NCBI GenBank assembly: GCA_035048815.1
Contig: JAUCBN010000025.1
Coordinates: 12,176,501-12,240,500, forward strand
DNA length: 64,000 bases
Origin: Abelmoschus esculentus
Taxonomy: Eukaryota; Streptophyta; Magnoliopsida; Malvales; Malvaceae
Direction: 5' to 3'
Both the position numbers and the translations under genes were made by a program. The notes beneath the pieces were generated by a model. That model saw only the letters and a list, made by a program, of their open reading frames with translations, was not told the DNA's origin and searched no databases. The first letter of the stretch is position 1; each line of letters starts with the position of its first letter. This document shows positions 34,079 to 46,713 of this stretch, piece by piece.

Positions 34079-37000
34079 TTAAAAGATTGGACCAGCTGCT
34101 CGGATCTCCTCGGTCAGCTTGTTGTCCTCGCCGATCTTGTATTCCGTGAATGTTTCAAAGTTTTTCCTAAACAAGCCAGCCAATTTCAACAAAGTGTTCT
34201 TGTATGCCTCCTTATCAGTCCACTGCAATGCATGTCCCTACTTCATTAACATCCGACAAGCTCAAATGTAACCTACTGGAAAACAGGTTGGCCAACATAA
34301 ACTTACAGCATTTTCTGGACGAAGGATTTCTGAAGGCACTCCCTCGAGCTCATTGGGGATCTCTAAACCAAAAACCTCGGTTTTCTCATAAGTTGCATTC
34401 AACAGATTACCAGAGTGAATGGAATCGATGATTTTTCGAGTGTATGGTAACTTTATTCGGTTTCCAGACCCATAGCTGTAGAAAAGGAAACCAAAAGTGA
34501 TTGATTGATTGATTCAACTTTTCCAGGGAAATAAAATTTGATTGACAATGGTCAGCATTTACCTTCCACCACACCAGCCAGTGTTAACAAGCCATCCTGT
34601 TGCTCCGTACTTTTGCATTTTCTCGGCAAGCATGGTCGCGTACTTGGTCGGATGCAACATGAGAAATGCTGCTCCAAAGCAAGCTGAGAATGTTGCTGTT
34701 GGCTCTTTAATACCATCTACTGTGCCAGCCACCTATATGGATCATCCAACCAAGTTCGTCAAATGATGCAACAATCTAAGCATTGTACTAGCGAATAAAA
34801 CCCACAGGACATGGAAAAACAAGTTTTAGGTTGGGACAGAGAAATATACCAGAGCAGTGTAGCCACTAATGAAATGGTACATGGTTTGTGCCAGACTCAG
34901 CTTGCTCACAGGTGGAAGAACACCAAAGGCATCACATGCCAAAAGAATGACATTCTTAGGATGCGGACCAATGCATGGTATCTTGGCATTTGGAATGAAT
35001 TCGATGGGGTAAGAGGCACGAGTGTTCTCTGCAAAGATAGAAAATGGCATTATGATCAAGTATAAGAATGACTCATATGGCGAGTTTTTGTATTACCAGT
35101 AACTGATTTGTCTGTATAATCCACTTCTCTTGTATGTTCATCAAATACAACGTTTTCCAGCACTACAAAAACAAAGAAAAAAAAGTTTCAAGATGAGAAC
35201 TACGATTGTATTCCAGGTAAAATGACCTAAGAACAAAGAGGACATTGAGTGACTCACCAGTGCCAAACTTGATGGCATTCCAGATATCAGCCTCCTTCTC
35301 CTTCAAAAGATCAATACACTTGGCATAGCAACCACCTTCGATGTTTGACACACCGTCGTCACTCCAACAGTGCTCGTCGTCTCCAATCAGAAGCCTATTG
35401 TGTTCGGTCGACAGGGTAGTCTTGCCGGTACCTGTTAAAAAAGAGGACATTGTTAGCAGACTAGCACCAGGGCCATGACCTATCGATCCAATGGGACTAT
35501 ACCTGACAGTCCAAAGAAGAGTGCAGCATCTCCATCTTTCCCCATGTTACATCCAGAATGTAAGGAGAGGATTTGATGCTTAGGCATGAGATAATGCATG
35601 AGACTGAACAGACCCTTCTTCATTTCGCCGGCATACTGGGTGCCGAGGATGACCATTTCCTTCCTAGTTAGATTAATGTCGATACTGGTTGACGATGTCA
35701 TGTAATGTGTATAACGATTACATGGGAACTGTCCAGCATTGTAGATAGTGAAATCTGGGGTACCGAAATTCTCGAGCTCTTCTACGGTGGGTCGGATGCA
35801 CCTGCATTATCTCATTGGAAACTCTACAAACGGATGATAAAACTATGAATCTCTGTTGTTTTACTTACATATTGTGCATGAACAATGAATGATAGGCTCT
35901 ACAAGAGACAATTCTGACTTTGATTCTGTTCTTTGGATCCCAGTTCAGGAATTGATCATTCACAAAAACCTGGAAAATCATTTGTATATTGATATATTAG
36001 GACACACACACGAGAAAACAACAACCTGATTTTAGTTTGAGAGTTTTTATTATTATTATTTTTGAATAGTAGTGTGAGGGTTAATATTTAATTTACAAAC
36101 AATATTTTATTTTATTTTAATTGATTCAGTTAGTTTAAATTAATAACACAATACACTCTAGATCTTATGTTCGGAGTTTATCAACAAAAAACAATACATA
36201 CTATATTTGTTTTGAAGATATGAACTTACTAATCTATTCTTTCTACGATAATTATTTCATATATGGGTGAAAAATTAAATATTTTTACAAGTGTCTTAGT
36301 TTAAGTGTTTACTGATTCTTTTTGGATCTAGGTTTAAGGATTTGAGTTTATAGAATTTAAACTTACGATTTGGTTAGAATTTAGTGTTTAGAGATTTAAA
36401 ACTTAAACTTCTATTCATATTATTCTAAATAACTTAAATTCTAACTCTATCTCCTAATTTTTAAACCCGTGATAATAAACCTGAACCACATTCTTTTTAT
36501 TATCTACTTATTTTATGTGCATTTATTCTATATACATCATCGTGTAAAAAAGTTTTTATATATGTCTTAGTTTTATGGTTAATGAATTTATATTAAGATT
36601 TATAACTTGTGGTTTTAGAATTAGGAACGTGATTATAGTTTAAGTTTTATAGTTAGAATTTACTTTTACAAGTTAAAACTTAATCCCTCACCATGTTACC
36701 CTAAAATCTTAAAATAAATCATAAGCCCTAAATTCTAAACTTAAAATCTAAAAACTAAAATATTTATGAACAATTTTGTTCGTTATGATCATAATATTGT
36801 ATATAAATCTTTATTTTATTAATTTTTTCTACAAAAATCGTAAGGAAACAGCATATAATGAGTTCACCTTCTCCAGAGAATTTAAATAATCCACAGCCCT
36901 TTCTCTGTTGACCATGAAAGTATGCTCGTCCATTTCAATGTTGGGTGAGCCCCTGTCCTCCCATTTATTAGCTTCTAGTCTATTCAACATCCATAAAATG

Positions 37001-38619
37001 ATTTAAATGATTACTTACTTTCCCCACCAAAGCTCATCTTGGGTGACATCATCGATAACAACCCTCTTATCTCTCGGCGACCGCCCGGTCTTGGCTCCGG
37101 AGAGGGTGGCCAATGCACCGGTGGATGTAAGGAAAGACCCTTTCTCATATTTTAAGGCCTGCTCATACAACTCTGCACCCATACATAACATATATAGGTC
37201 AACATCATTTGAGTTAAAACTGGCTTTTGGTTGTGTTATATAGGAATAGTACAGTTTCTGTATTACACCTCCGGGAGAGAGGTTGTATAGGACATGGGTG
37301 AATTTCAAAGAACTATCACTGACGCTAATGACTGGTGCCTCGACGTGGCGGTGAGAGACATGCGCCACTGCCTGAGACTTGCCGCCTCCGGGGTCACCTC
37401 GTACCAACTTCGGTCCTGTGCCTCTAGTCCCTGATGCCAAAGATGCACTGCTCACAGAATAAACCGTATATTAATTTTCGTATTATTACTCTAATAAGAC
37501 TTAAATATAAATTTAATACTCAAAACTATATATATATATATATATATATATTTTAAATTGATACCTAATAAATATTTTTTTAAGTTGTTATCTAAATTAA
37601 GTATTTTCTCATAAGTCGATACCAAAATAAATTTTACTTCCAATTTAATTTCTGAACTAGGTATATTCTTCAAAGTTAGTACATAAACTAGACATAGCCA
37701 CCCAAGTTTGTATTAAAATTTATACATTCCTCAATTTGATCATAATTTAATTCAATACAATAAATTTAACTTTTTATATATATATTTTTATCAATTTACA
37801 ATACATTCAAATCAAACGAGTCTACCGAATTAAACCAACAATTAGATAACTGTATTGTAACACTAAATTACTGCTAAAAATTTATCATACTCGGAAAGTA
37901 ACATAACATTTTTAAAGAAGATCAATAAGTAATTTAGGAGAAAAATAAAAAACAATTTGATAGACTTTTAATATAGAGGGTTAAATTTATTGAATTATTT
38001 AAATTATGAAAATATTAATAGAACATAAAAGTTTAGATACCAACTTAAGAGAATTTATCTAGTTCGAGTACCAACTTAGGAGTAAAATTTTTTTAAAAGT
38101 CAATTTAAAAGAATACGTCTGGTTCAAGTACCAGCTTGCGAACAAAATTTTTTAAATGTCATTTGAGAGAGTGTGTATAGTTCATTTACTAAATATGTGT
38201 TTACGGCTTCTAAATATCTATGGACGAACATAAAATTTTATATTAAATACGAAATTTGATTATCAATATAAAAATAAACAAAAATATATAAAATATTCGA
38301 GAATTTAAAAATTTCAAGGTGCCCTTATCATCCCTCTGCCTATCCCTACCCGTGCCTTGTTCGTACTTGTGTACCTGATGGACTGGAGCTGCTGCCTCTG
38401 GCGTTCATCCTCGGAGAGGTTAGAAAATGCAGTGGGGACCCCTTGGAGAGGCGTATTCGGGGCAGATCGCTTCTTCTGCAATGAGTGAAGCTCTTCTAAT
38501 GTCTGAGCCTTAACCGTCGTTCCATCAACATCATGGGGTATCTCCCTTGCCTTCTCCGTCAGTATACTCTTCAACGGAGTCCTTGGAGACGATACTCCTC
38601 TCCTTCCACTTTCTGCCAT
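34079..38619 (-). CDS. PCK: Phosphoenolpyruvate carboxykinase (ATP), 12 exons
   Basis: PEPCK converts oxaloacetate and ATP to phosphoenolpyruvate, CO2 and ADP in the cytosol, feeding gluconeogenesis and organic-acid use. Exons (minus strand): 38619-38375, 37447-37269, 37172-37019, 36952-36868, 35969-35869, 35801-35503, 35431-35258, 35162-35097, 35028-34850, 34732-34563, 34475-34307, 34222-34079. All introns are GT-AG and all phases agree, giving 654 residues, normal for plants. The plant-specific N-terminal extension holds [10 protein letters not shown] (Ser52), matching the known regulatory phosphorylation site. Other motifs are [27 protein letters not shown], the P-loop GLSGTGKT across exons 6-7 (Lys357) and [11 protein letters not shown] near 370, which binds metal. 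The C-terminus is [10 protein letters not shown]. Introns are AT-rich; the first has a (TA)n run at 37528-37550. TATAAA at 38662-38657 is only 38 bp from the ATG, so promoter assignment is weak. No break is seen. Confidence 0.95.
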
Positions 38620-40133
38620 TTTTCAAACACTTTTTTTAGGCCATTAATCTCTCTGGTTTATACAGCTAAAAGGAAAACAACAACGTTGTTTTAGCCGATT
38701 TTGATGTTTTAAAAAAAGGAAAAGACAACATTCTGTCTTCATAATATTTTCTTTTTTTAGTATATTTTTTATCAATAGTTTCCCGTGAAAATCTGTAACA
38801 ACTCAGACCTAAAGGGTAGAAACCTGCTGTCTGTAAAAGGCCAAAAAGAATCAAAGGTAGTATTTGTAGGTTAGATGAAAACATGAGAAATTAAAGTCTT
38901 GGTAAATGATTTGCAAATGTGTTCTCTTAATGCTATTCTGATAACATCTAATTCATTGGTTATCTCTTCTCTTATTTGACGAACGAGGGAGCAAAGGTGG
39001 TGTAGGTTTTCGGGTCTGCGTTAGCTCATGTTTTAGTTGCGAATAGACCAGACAAGGTGGAGGTTGTTGCAGGCTGGTGCATGGTGGAGGTTGTACGTAG
39101 AGGGGGACTTAAAGATAGTTATTTCAGGACTTAATTTGGCAGCCAGGGACGTCATGTTCAGGTGGAAGACACAAAGCAATTGGCATTGGATTTGCATTAT
39201 TATTTTGATTCTGATGAATTTTCTGTAGATGCAGTTCCAGTGCATGTTATTATTTTAGTTTAGCAGGATAAATGTACTTTTCAGTAGCTGTTAGATTAGG
39301 AATTCCATATGTATAACTTTAGGGGTTCCCTAAAATACGTTCTTCCATTTTAATTATCTAAATATTACGGGATTCTGAAACTTTAAACAGTAAATTAAAA
39401 GAAAAACAATTCAGAAAAACCTGACTTAATTTTTTAAAGAACATTGTTTATAGTTGAATTCTATTGAATTTGATTTCTAGGGTATTATAATAAATATAAT
39501 ATTTCGAAAATTAAAATGAGAATGATCATATTTCGAGAGAAAAAATCTTAAAATTATATTTAAGTAAAAATTCCGTTAAATACAAACTTTTAAAATGAAA
39601 ATAATTGATGCAATGTCATGTAACTTTAGTTCGTAAAAGCATGCTTATTTGATAGAATAAGTGTTTAATTTAAAATTTACGTGAATTCAGAGTTTAGAAT
39701 TAATATTTTGTTTTTAAGTTTTAAAATCTTAAATAGACATGTTTGTGAAAAAAATTATTTCATATTTATCAAATATTAATCTTTTTAAAATATTATTATT
39801 TATATTTATAACATCTTTAATGTGCAATTAAGTTCTTAAATTTTTGTTATCATTAGATACTTAACTTTTATTATATGTGAGGCGATAAGTACTTAGTTTA
39901 GTTTTAGAGTCGATGCGGTTAGGGTTTTAATGTTTTATATTTAAAGTTTAAAGTTAAAATTTAAGATTTAAGAGTTAGGAGTTAGGACGTATACTGAGAA
40001 TTAAGTTTTATATTTAAGTTTTAAAGTTTAAATAGTCGTACTTGTTGGAGAGAATGTACATTAAATATCATTCCTTTTGTTTCATTTAAGATATCATTTT
40101 TTGTGTTTTAAAATTGTCTCATTTAAAAGAGAG
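38620..40133. other. Upstream flank of PEPCK, no gene recognised
   Basis: AT-rich DNA with short chance frames. A weak RNase H-like phrase (YVEGDLKIVISGL) on the plus strand at 39090-39130 may be an old retroelement scrap. The true PEPCK promoter should lie in the first part, but I see no convincing element beyond a TATAAA at 38657-38662 (minus). Confidence 0.4.
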
Positions 40134-40335
40134 ATTATTAGGTAAACCCTATTCACCATGTCATCCATGGTCCAAGTAATTAGGACCGTTGATCTTTAAA
40201 TAACCACTTAATAATCACTCACCCATTAAGTACATGTAGGAAAGAGGTGATGATTCACTTGAAAAAAAATTGAGATCAACGGTCCTGATTAATTGGGACC
40301 ATAGATGACGTGGTGAATAGGGTTCACCTAATAAT
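40134..40335. mobile_element. MITE with long terminal inverted repeats, 202 bp
   Basis: Left arm ATTATTAGGTAAACCCTATT and right arm AATAGGGTTCACCTAATAAT are inverted copies. Pairing continues for about 65 bp (through ACCGTTGATCT/AGATCAACGGT). The ends are palindromic with their flanks, so the duplication could be TA, TTA/TAA or absent, and the superfamily is open. There is no coding sequence. Confidence 0.75.
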
Positions 40336-40528
40336 TTTTCCACTTAAAATGTTTTATTGAAAAAATTAATAACTTTTATAATGTATATTTCCCTTTCTAT
40401 CATTTCTTTAGGTTTTAAACAAAATAAAATTTTACTTTTTAAGGATAAAATTATCCTTCCAATTATATATTTGTATCATCTTGAATGGTGCAATTAAGTA
40501 ATTATATTTTGGTAAATTACAATGGAGT

Positions 40529-41123
40529 TTAGGGGTGTGCATAATTAACCGTAACCATTAATTGGTATAACCGTCGTATTTTATAATAGCTAATTTATAG
40601 GTTAATTGTTATATATATATATATATATATAAAATAATTTTGACTAACGGTGGTTTTTATGTCCTAAACTTTGATTATTATATGTTATTTAAATAATGTC
40701 TTTAAAAATTTTAATGAATATTTTTATGTCTTGAACTACTTTGATGATGTATTGCTACAATGTTATGTGCCGTAAATATTTTTATTTTTAAAATATTATG
40801 TAGCTTGTGTGTTTTGTCATGTGTTGAAATTTTATAGTAAGTATTTTTTTAATTATGAATTAAATGATTCGAATATCTTTATTTAGCATTTTTATGAATA
40901 TTTTAATGTATTATTTATCATAGAGTTAAGTATATTATTCTCTAAAAAAGTAACGAACATGTGAGAAAAAATGTACTAAGTTAATTATATGTTAACCTAT
41001 AACCGAATAGTTGGTTAATTGTTTCTAAATAGTTATATCACGATTAACAAAATTTAATAACCGTTATAATGGTTAACATACTGTTTAGGTTTAACGGTAC
41101 AGTTAACCTACCATGAACACCCT
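40529..41123. mobile_element. hAT-like non-autonomous element
   Basis: Left end TTAGGGGTGTGCATAATTAACC and right end GGTTAACCTACC...GAACACCCT fit the TAGGGGTGTGCA terminus common in plant hAT elements. The possible 8-bp duplication AATGGAGT/AATGAAGG (40521-40528, 41124-41131) matches at 6 of 8. The interior repeats GGTTAAC/ATAACCG words and a (TA)n run at 40610-40630. No transposase is visible. Confidence 0.45.
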
Positions 41124-41639
41124 AATGAAGGTCACTCAATTATGGTTAAGGTTATAATTTAGTCACCCAATTATTAAAAGTTATATTTAGGTCACTCAAT
41201 TATTATGATGATTATATTTGGGCCGCTGGATAGTTTAAAGTCGTTAAACCTTTTTCGCGTAATTGTATAAAATGATAGTTTTAGTTCTTGAAACTTTTAT
41301 AGTGTATCAATTTAGTAATAATTTAAAATAATTCAATAAATTTAACCTTTTATGTTTAAAAAACATATCAACTTAATCATTTTTTTCTTCCAAATTACTT
41401 ATATGCCTTTATTAATCTAATAAATAAATTTATAAATATAAAAATATTTTCAATTATTTTTTCATATTAAATGTGTATTTAGTATCTATATTAAAAATAA
41501 TTAAAATTTATTTAAAATTATTTATGAAAACCTTCCGGTTTTAGTTATTATTATCTTATAATTTTCAACAAAAGTTCAAAATTTAGCTGTTGCTACTACA
41601 TAAATTACTATTTTTTAATTATAAAATAAATTTCTTATG
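41124..41639. other. AT-rich spacer
   Basis: No gene or clear repeat boundary. GGTCACTCAATTAT words recur at 41128-41215, a pattern common in degenerate plant repeats. Confidence 0.4.
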
Positions 41640-42710
41640 TTCTCTGTCAGTTTGTGTTAGTCTTGAAGATACTCGATTCACAACCGATTTAAGCTTTCCA
41701 AGTAATGGAGAATCGGTAATTTGGGTGTTTATGGTGGAAGCAAAAAGATAGACAATAAACACAAGGATTTATAGTGGTTCGGCCACGCCTACATCCACTA
41801 CCTTAGCTTCCCACTAAGGATTTCCCAAATTCATTAAGAATTTTGTCATTTTGAGGCTAAAGGGCTAACCTTGCAAACCTTGATTCAAAACCGAATCAAG
41901 CATCCAAAGTTCACAACCCGAGCTTTGGGAATTCACTCAAATAAAAGAAATCTTAAGCAAACTTGTTTAATCCTTCTAATAAGGCTAATGTTTGCAATCT
42001 AAGCATTCACCCAATTCCTAATTACACTTGAGCATATATTGAAAGCTCACAAGTGTTTGTCTATCCAACTAATAGGAATTTAAGCACTAAGACAAATCTT
42101 TGATCATATCGTTGTTTATAATGAAACATTAGTCTTCTCTTGATGCTTGAGGCTTCCTTTTATCATCCTAAATGAGCTTCTATCCGTTGGTGACCGTTGG
42201 GATTGGTTTGGAGCCGTTTGGAGCTGATTTCAAGGCTTATTTCCTCTTCTGGTGCAGAAGGTATCGATACCCCTTACACTGGTATCGAAACACCCTCTTT
42301 GGGAAATAGCCGTTGACCTACATTTATGAACAGGTATCGATACCAGTATCGATACCGCTCCTAGCCGTTGAGGGTTTTATAAAATCGTTTTGACCGTTGG
42401 GGATGTATCGAAACAAGGTTCGAAACCAAACCTCACAGTGATGAAAGGGTATCGATACCACTATGATTTTGCCTTTGAAAACATGTCATTGAAGAACAGG
42501 TATCGAAACACCTTGGGGGTGCATCGAAACACCTAGGTTAAAAACATTTCTTTGGTTTCTTTAAATCATTTAAAACATATTTAAAATCTCTCAAAAACAT
42601 CTTAAATATATTTTCAAGTAGTTTGGACATAAGAACCATTTTTGAAATCTTTTCAAATTAGTCCAAAACTAATTTTCAATTATTATATCAAAACATTAGT
42701 TCTACAGTTT
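41640..42710 (+). mobile_element. LTR-like element with TATCGATACC array
   Basis: The GTGGTTCGGCC...CTACATCCACTAC segment near 41775-41800 is typical of a widespread plant LTR family and matches 9800-9960. Positions 42260-42535 contain about nine variants of GGTATCGATACC/GGTATCGAAACACC. The tail matches the 9721-11000 element (ATATCAAAACATTAG against ATATCAAAATTAATT). The ends are approximate. Confidence 0.5.
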
Positions 42711-43197
42711 GTTTTATAAAAGAAAATTTATTGCGATTACGAAAATTTCAGTTTTAATAAAAATCAAAAGATTTGTATAAAAGTTAAGAAATCTGTTTTT
42801 TTTAATAAAAATGACTAAGTACATATATTTTTTCAAATATAAAGAATAAAATTTATTAGATTATTTTAAATCAAAAATAAATTAAAAGAATAAAAATGTA
42901 ATAAATCAAATTTAAAAATTTATGGATTATTTCACCCAAACAATAAGCCTTGTTTATTGGGCCAAGATGTGGGCCTTCTCGACATTTAAAGAGCCTTCGT
43001 TGGCTTATCTCTAGGCTGATTGAGCTTGGAAATAAGGTAAATAGAATTAAGTGGATTGTGAAAAGCTATAATGAGTATTTTACTCATGGTTTAAAAGAAA
43101 AGTTGATACCTTCTTACAAAATCATATGTTTGGACATATGGTGTGGAAACATTCTTTTATCACCTTTATAACACCACCTTTTTTCTTTCATTCTGCT
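42711..43197. other. Unassigned spacer
   Basis: AT-rich to about 42930, then a short 73-codon plus frame at 42950-43171 with no recognisable family. Probably a repeat remnant. Confidence 0.3.
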
Positions 43198-43589
43198 TGA
43201 TAAGTGCATAAAAGTCCTATTTATTATATCATTTCTCCACTCAATTATTGCAAGTAATGAACAAATTTAATGGAAATATTGGATCATTCTGTTTGTTTTC
43301 TATATCTTACCATCCATGTACTTAAATATTACTTTTAGATATTATTTCAACAGAATAATAGATCAACTCAACAACAATTGCATCAACAGGCGCTGTCGTC
43401 GCAGCAACCGACTGACATTCAAACCCTGAAAAATACGCTGAATATGTTAATGGCCTAAACATAAGCTTATATATCTAACACTGATAAATTTATTCAAAGA
43501 GATGACACCTTCATGGAAAGAACTGAGATGTGGATGTAAAATAACGAAGTTGCTCTAAAATCTCTGGAAATCACTATAGGGCAGATTGC

Positions 43590-43850
43590 ACAAAAAATGA
43601 GTAATCGAATCATAGGTCTCCTAAGCGATACTAAAATCGCTAGAACAGGTCCGCACGAGCAACGCAAAGCAATCATAACTGGAAGCGGATTAAAACTGAA
43701 AGACCCTGAGATACCTACCAAGGTAGAGGGTCATAAACCTAAGAAAATAATCTCTAAGGATGCAATCGAAGAAAAATCTGATAAGAACGAACCAACAGAA
43801 ATAGATGCCAAAAAAGATGTCGTAGTAGAATATGCTGAAGCAGCACCATA
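43590..43850 (+). pseudogene. Athila-like Gag C-terminal fragment
   Basis: The frame includes IIGLLSDTKIARTGPHEQRK followed by AIITGSGLKL and a lysine-rich tail. It matches the minus-strand copy at 11880-12125. The LPSDTE...KAITxRSG pattern is characteristic of Athila Gag just before protease. The N-terminal part is degraded (43400-43590) with stops. Confidence 0.65.
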
Positions 43851-43929
43851 GATCTGATTTCAATGTTCTAAAAAAATTAAAGATTTTAGGTTACCACCAC
43901 TATTTCCACAATGGTTAAAGCAACAAAAG

Positions 43930-44765
43930 TAGGAGTACCAGTTCAAAACGTTTTTAGACATCCTAAAATAGGTATACATTAATATACCTTTAGTGGAGGT
44001 AATCAAATAGATGCACAATGACGCAAAGTTCCTTAAAGATATCATATCAAAAAGGACAATAATTGGGGAATTTAAAACTACTATCGCGACAGAAGGGGGT
44101 GTGGCAGCATGGGTGTGGCAATGCTGCATAACTAAGCCACAAAAAAGAAAAGACCCTTGTAGTTTAACGATACCATGTTCTATAAGGGATCAATATGTGG
44201 GCAATGAATTATGTGACTTAGGTGCCAGTACGAACTTGATGCCTAAGTCAATATTTTAGAAGCTAGACATTGGGCAGGCAAAACCAACTACGATAATGTT
44301 GCAGCTAGTAGATCGCTCTTACGTACAACCTGAAAGAAAAATTGAAGATATTTTAGTAAGAGTCGATAAATTCATATTTCCTGATGATTTTATTATTTTA
44401 GATTGTGAAGTAGATGAAAATGCTTCGATCATACTGGAAGGTCATTCTTAGCAAGAGGGAGAACATTGATCGACTATGAAAAAGGTGAATTGATCATTCG
44501 AGTCAACGACCAACAATTAAAGATCAATGTGTTCAGAGCACTCGGACAACCAAAAGAGATAGATGAGTGCCCGCAGATTGAGGTTAAATCGGAATTTAAT
44601 TTCGATACTGAAACAAAATGCCTAGAAAACACCCGCCGTGGCAACTACGACCTCGATAGCACAATCCCTGTCCTCAAAAAAATAGTTCCAATAAATAATG
44701 TTGTCCAACAAGAAAAAAGAAAGAAACCTACAGATGACTGCATATCAACTGGATCATCAGAATAA
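43930..44765 (+). pseudogene. Athila-like aspartic protease
   Basis: The order PFMKDI-type region (MHNDAKFLKDIISKRTIIGE), DPCSLTIPCSIRDQYVGNEL, active-site CDLGASTNLMP, then LQLVDRSYVQPERKIEDILV and RVDKFIFPDDFIILD is the Athila protease signature. Stops occur after PKSIF (about 44258), after LEGHS (about 44448) and elsewhere. A continuation frame at 44466-44765 (KGELIIRVNDQQLKINVFRA) is the region that normally leads into RT. Here it ends and RT does not follow. Confidence 0.75.
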
Positions 44766-45266
44766 CATTCAACAAAAAAGGGAATATGGTTACTCTTAGA
44801 GATGCAATTAATTACAGTCCTCCAATAACCTAATTTCTTTAATATTACATAATTTATTTTTTTAATTTTAGGAATTAGATTTTATTTATGTATTTTTGTT
44901 TTAGAAGTTTTTTTTATTTTAATAATTTATTTTCTTTAAGGTCCAATGAAGAAGGATCATGAATTGGTAATCGGCCTAACAGAGAAATCGAATATCCGCC
45001 CAAATCACGCGACAACAATTATCTGGGCGGGAATTTTGATGCCCAAATTCGAATTGGCGTTGATTCTATTGCCAGTGATTACCAATTGTGTATGCGTAGC
45101 GTGCACGCCAACAACGGAAATAATTACACCGCTCCCTTAAACACCGCACTCATTCATGTCTTTAAATACCAAGGTCACCGGTGAACCATTTCATTTCCTT
45201 CCTCTCCATTTTAGCTTTCTTAATTGTTATTATGTTCTTCTTCTTCTTCTTAGCCAAAAAGAAATC
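44766..45266 (+). other. Deletion junction and leader of the extra ORF
   Basis: No RT or integrase similarity is visible. The stretch to 44940 is T/A-rich, then shows a segment (about 44946-45140) that reads like the untranslated spacer between pol and the extra ORF in Athila elements. The pol deletion must fall near 44770-44940. Confidence 0.4.
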
Positions 45267-46713
45267 ATGTCGAACCAACCCAGCTACTACGACCACACAA
45301 AATTATAGAAGTTTTGCAACACCAGCAATCGAACAAGAATATTAGCACAATTTCAAAGTCCGCCAAGTATGGGAGGAGCTAGGTTTCTGCTACACAGACA
45401 CCGATGACCTTGGCATCGAGGCGTTTATTCTGTCAAAAATCACATTTCAACGGTGGTAGAAGTTTGCAAAATAACCAGAACCACCAAACATAGTATGGGT
45501 ACGTGAATTTTATATCCAACGTCCGATGCCAAACAACTTATACACCTATCTGCGAGGTCGGGCGATCCCAGTAGGAGATATCACAATCAATTCCCACTTC
45601 GGCCTCCACATCGAAGAAGACAAACATGATACATTCTTCGCTGCCCTCACGTCTACCGATTATGACTCAATGAAAGCAGAACTTTGCATGTCAAGGGTAG
45701 AATAGAACACTGAAAATACCTTGACTTTGTTAGTTACCGGGATTTGCAACCAGAGGCCAAACTCTAGAATACATTCATAAAGAGGAATCTGCTACCAACC
45801 TCCCAAAATAAACGGTTGACCGACCCAGATGGCTCTCATTTATTCCATCATCTACAATAGAAGAATAGATGTCAGCCGTATCATCAGTGAGCAAATTTTT
45901 GAATACGCGGCCAAGGACCAAGGTATGCTCTATTTCCCTTGCTTAATTAAAAGTTTTAGCCTATTAGAGAGAGTGCCTAGACTTCCAACTGATCTCTTCA
46001 CACCAGTAAGAAAAGGGTGGACATGCGATATCTACATGAAGAGGATGTAAGTAGAGGATGTTGTTCCTCAGGCTTTTGTCCCTCCAACCGCCACAATAGA
46101 AACTATTTGGGCAGCTAAACCAGCACTAACAGAAGAAGAAGTAGGACTATTACAGCTAATGTAGTGCATGGAGAGAAGGCAATTGGCCTTCATGGGGTAT
46201 GTTCGAGAATACAACAATGCAATCATCACAACAATCAAGGAGAAATTTCTAGATTGCTCGACTATTTTTCCTCCTTTCACAATCTATCTCACCATGCCAC
46301 AACCACCTTCAGCTACACCACAACCAGCAAAATCCACTTATGCCTCAACAATTGTTCCGCTGCATCACTCTCCAACAGCAACAACTGCTGTCGCAGCCAT
46401 TAAGCCCTTCAACGCTACAACCGATTCACTAGAAGAATTTCTGAAAATAGACTTCACCAACAGAGGGGCCACTCCAAAAGAATCTAATCCTTTCGATTGG
46501 ATTAACCCAAGATCACTTGCAAATGAGCACCCGCCAAGGCAACAATTTGGTTATCGCGGCAGCAGAATGACGATAACATTTGATGCACAATTGATAGAAA
46601 ATAAAGTACCGAATACAGTGAGAACGATTAGAGAAGAAATAGAAGCGAGGAAAGAAAGTCAAACCATGGTCAAAGTCAACGGAATTTCAAGATTCCAAAG
46701 GAGGAAAAATTAG
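45267..46713 (+). pseudogene. Plant transposon-protein ORF of Athila-like element
   Basis: The ATG at 45267 starts MSNQPSYYDHTKL, then stops and frameshifts follow. Conserved blocks are RQVWEELGFCYTDTDDLGIE, AFILSKITFQRW, VWVREFYIQRPMPNNLYTYL, AIPVGDITINSHFG, RRIDVSRIISEQIFEYAAKD and GATPKESNPFDW. It matches two minus-strand pieces at 9278-9720 and 11230-11640. The family is known only as an extra ORF of Athila-group elements; function is unknown. The C-terminus (VNGISRFQRRKN, stop 46711) runs directly into LTR-type sequence, so the normal 3' spacer, PPT and LTR start are deleted. Confidence 0.65.

Noticed and set aside
37015..37455. 146-codon minus frame as a separate gene
   Set aside because: It spans PEPCK exons 2 and 3 and reads through a GT-AG intron.
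39037..39228. Possible RNase H fragment (VEGDLKIVISGL)
   Set aside because: Only about 12 residues look familiar and no neighbouring domain supports it.
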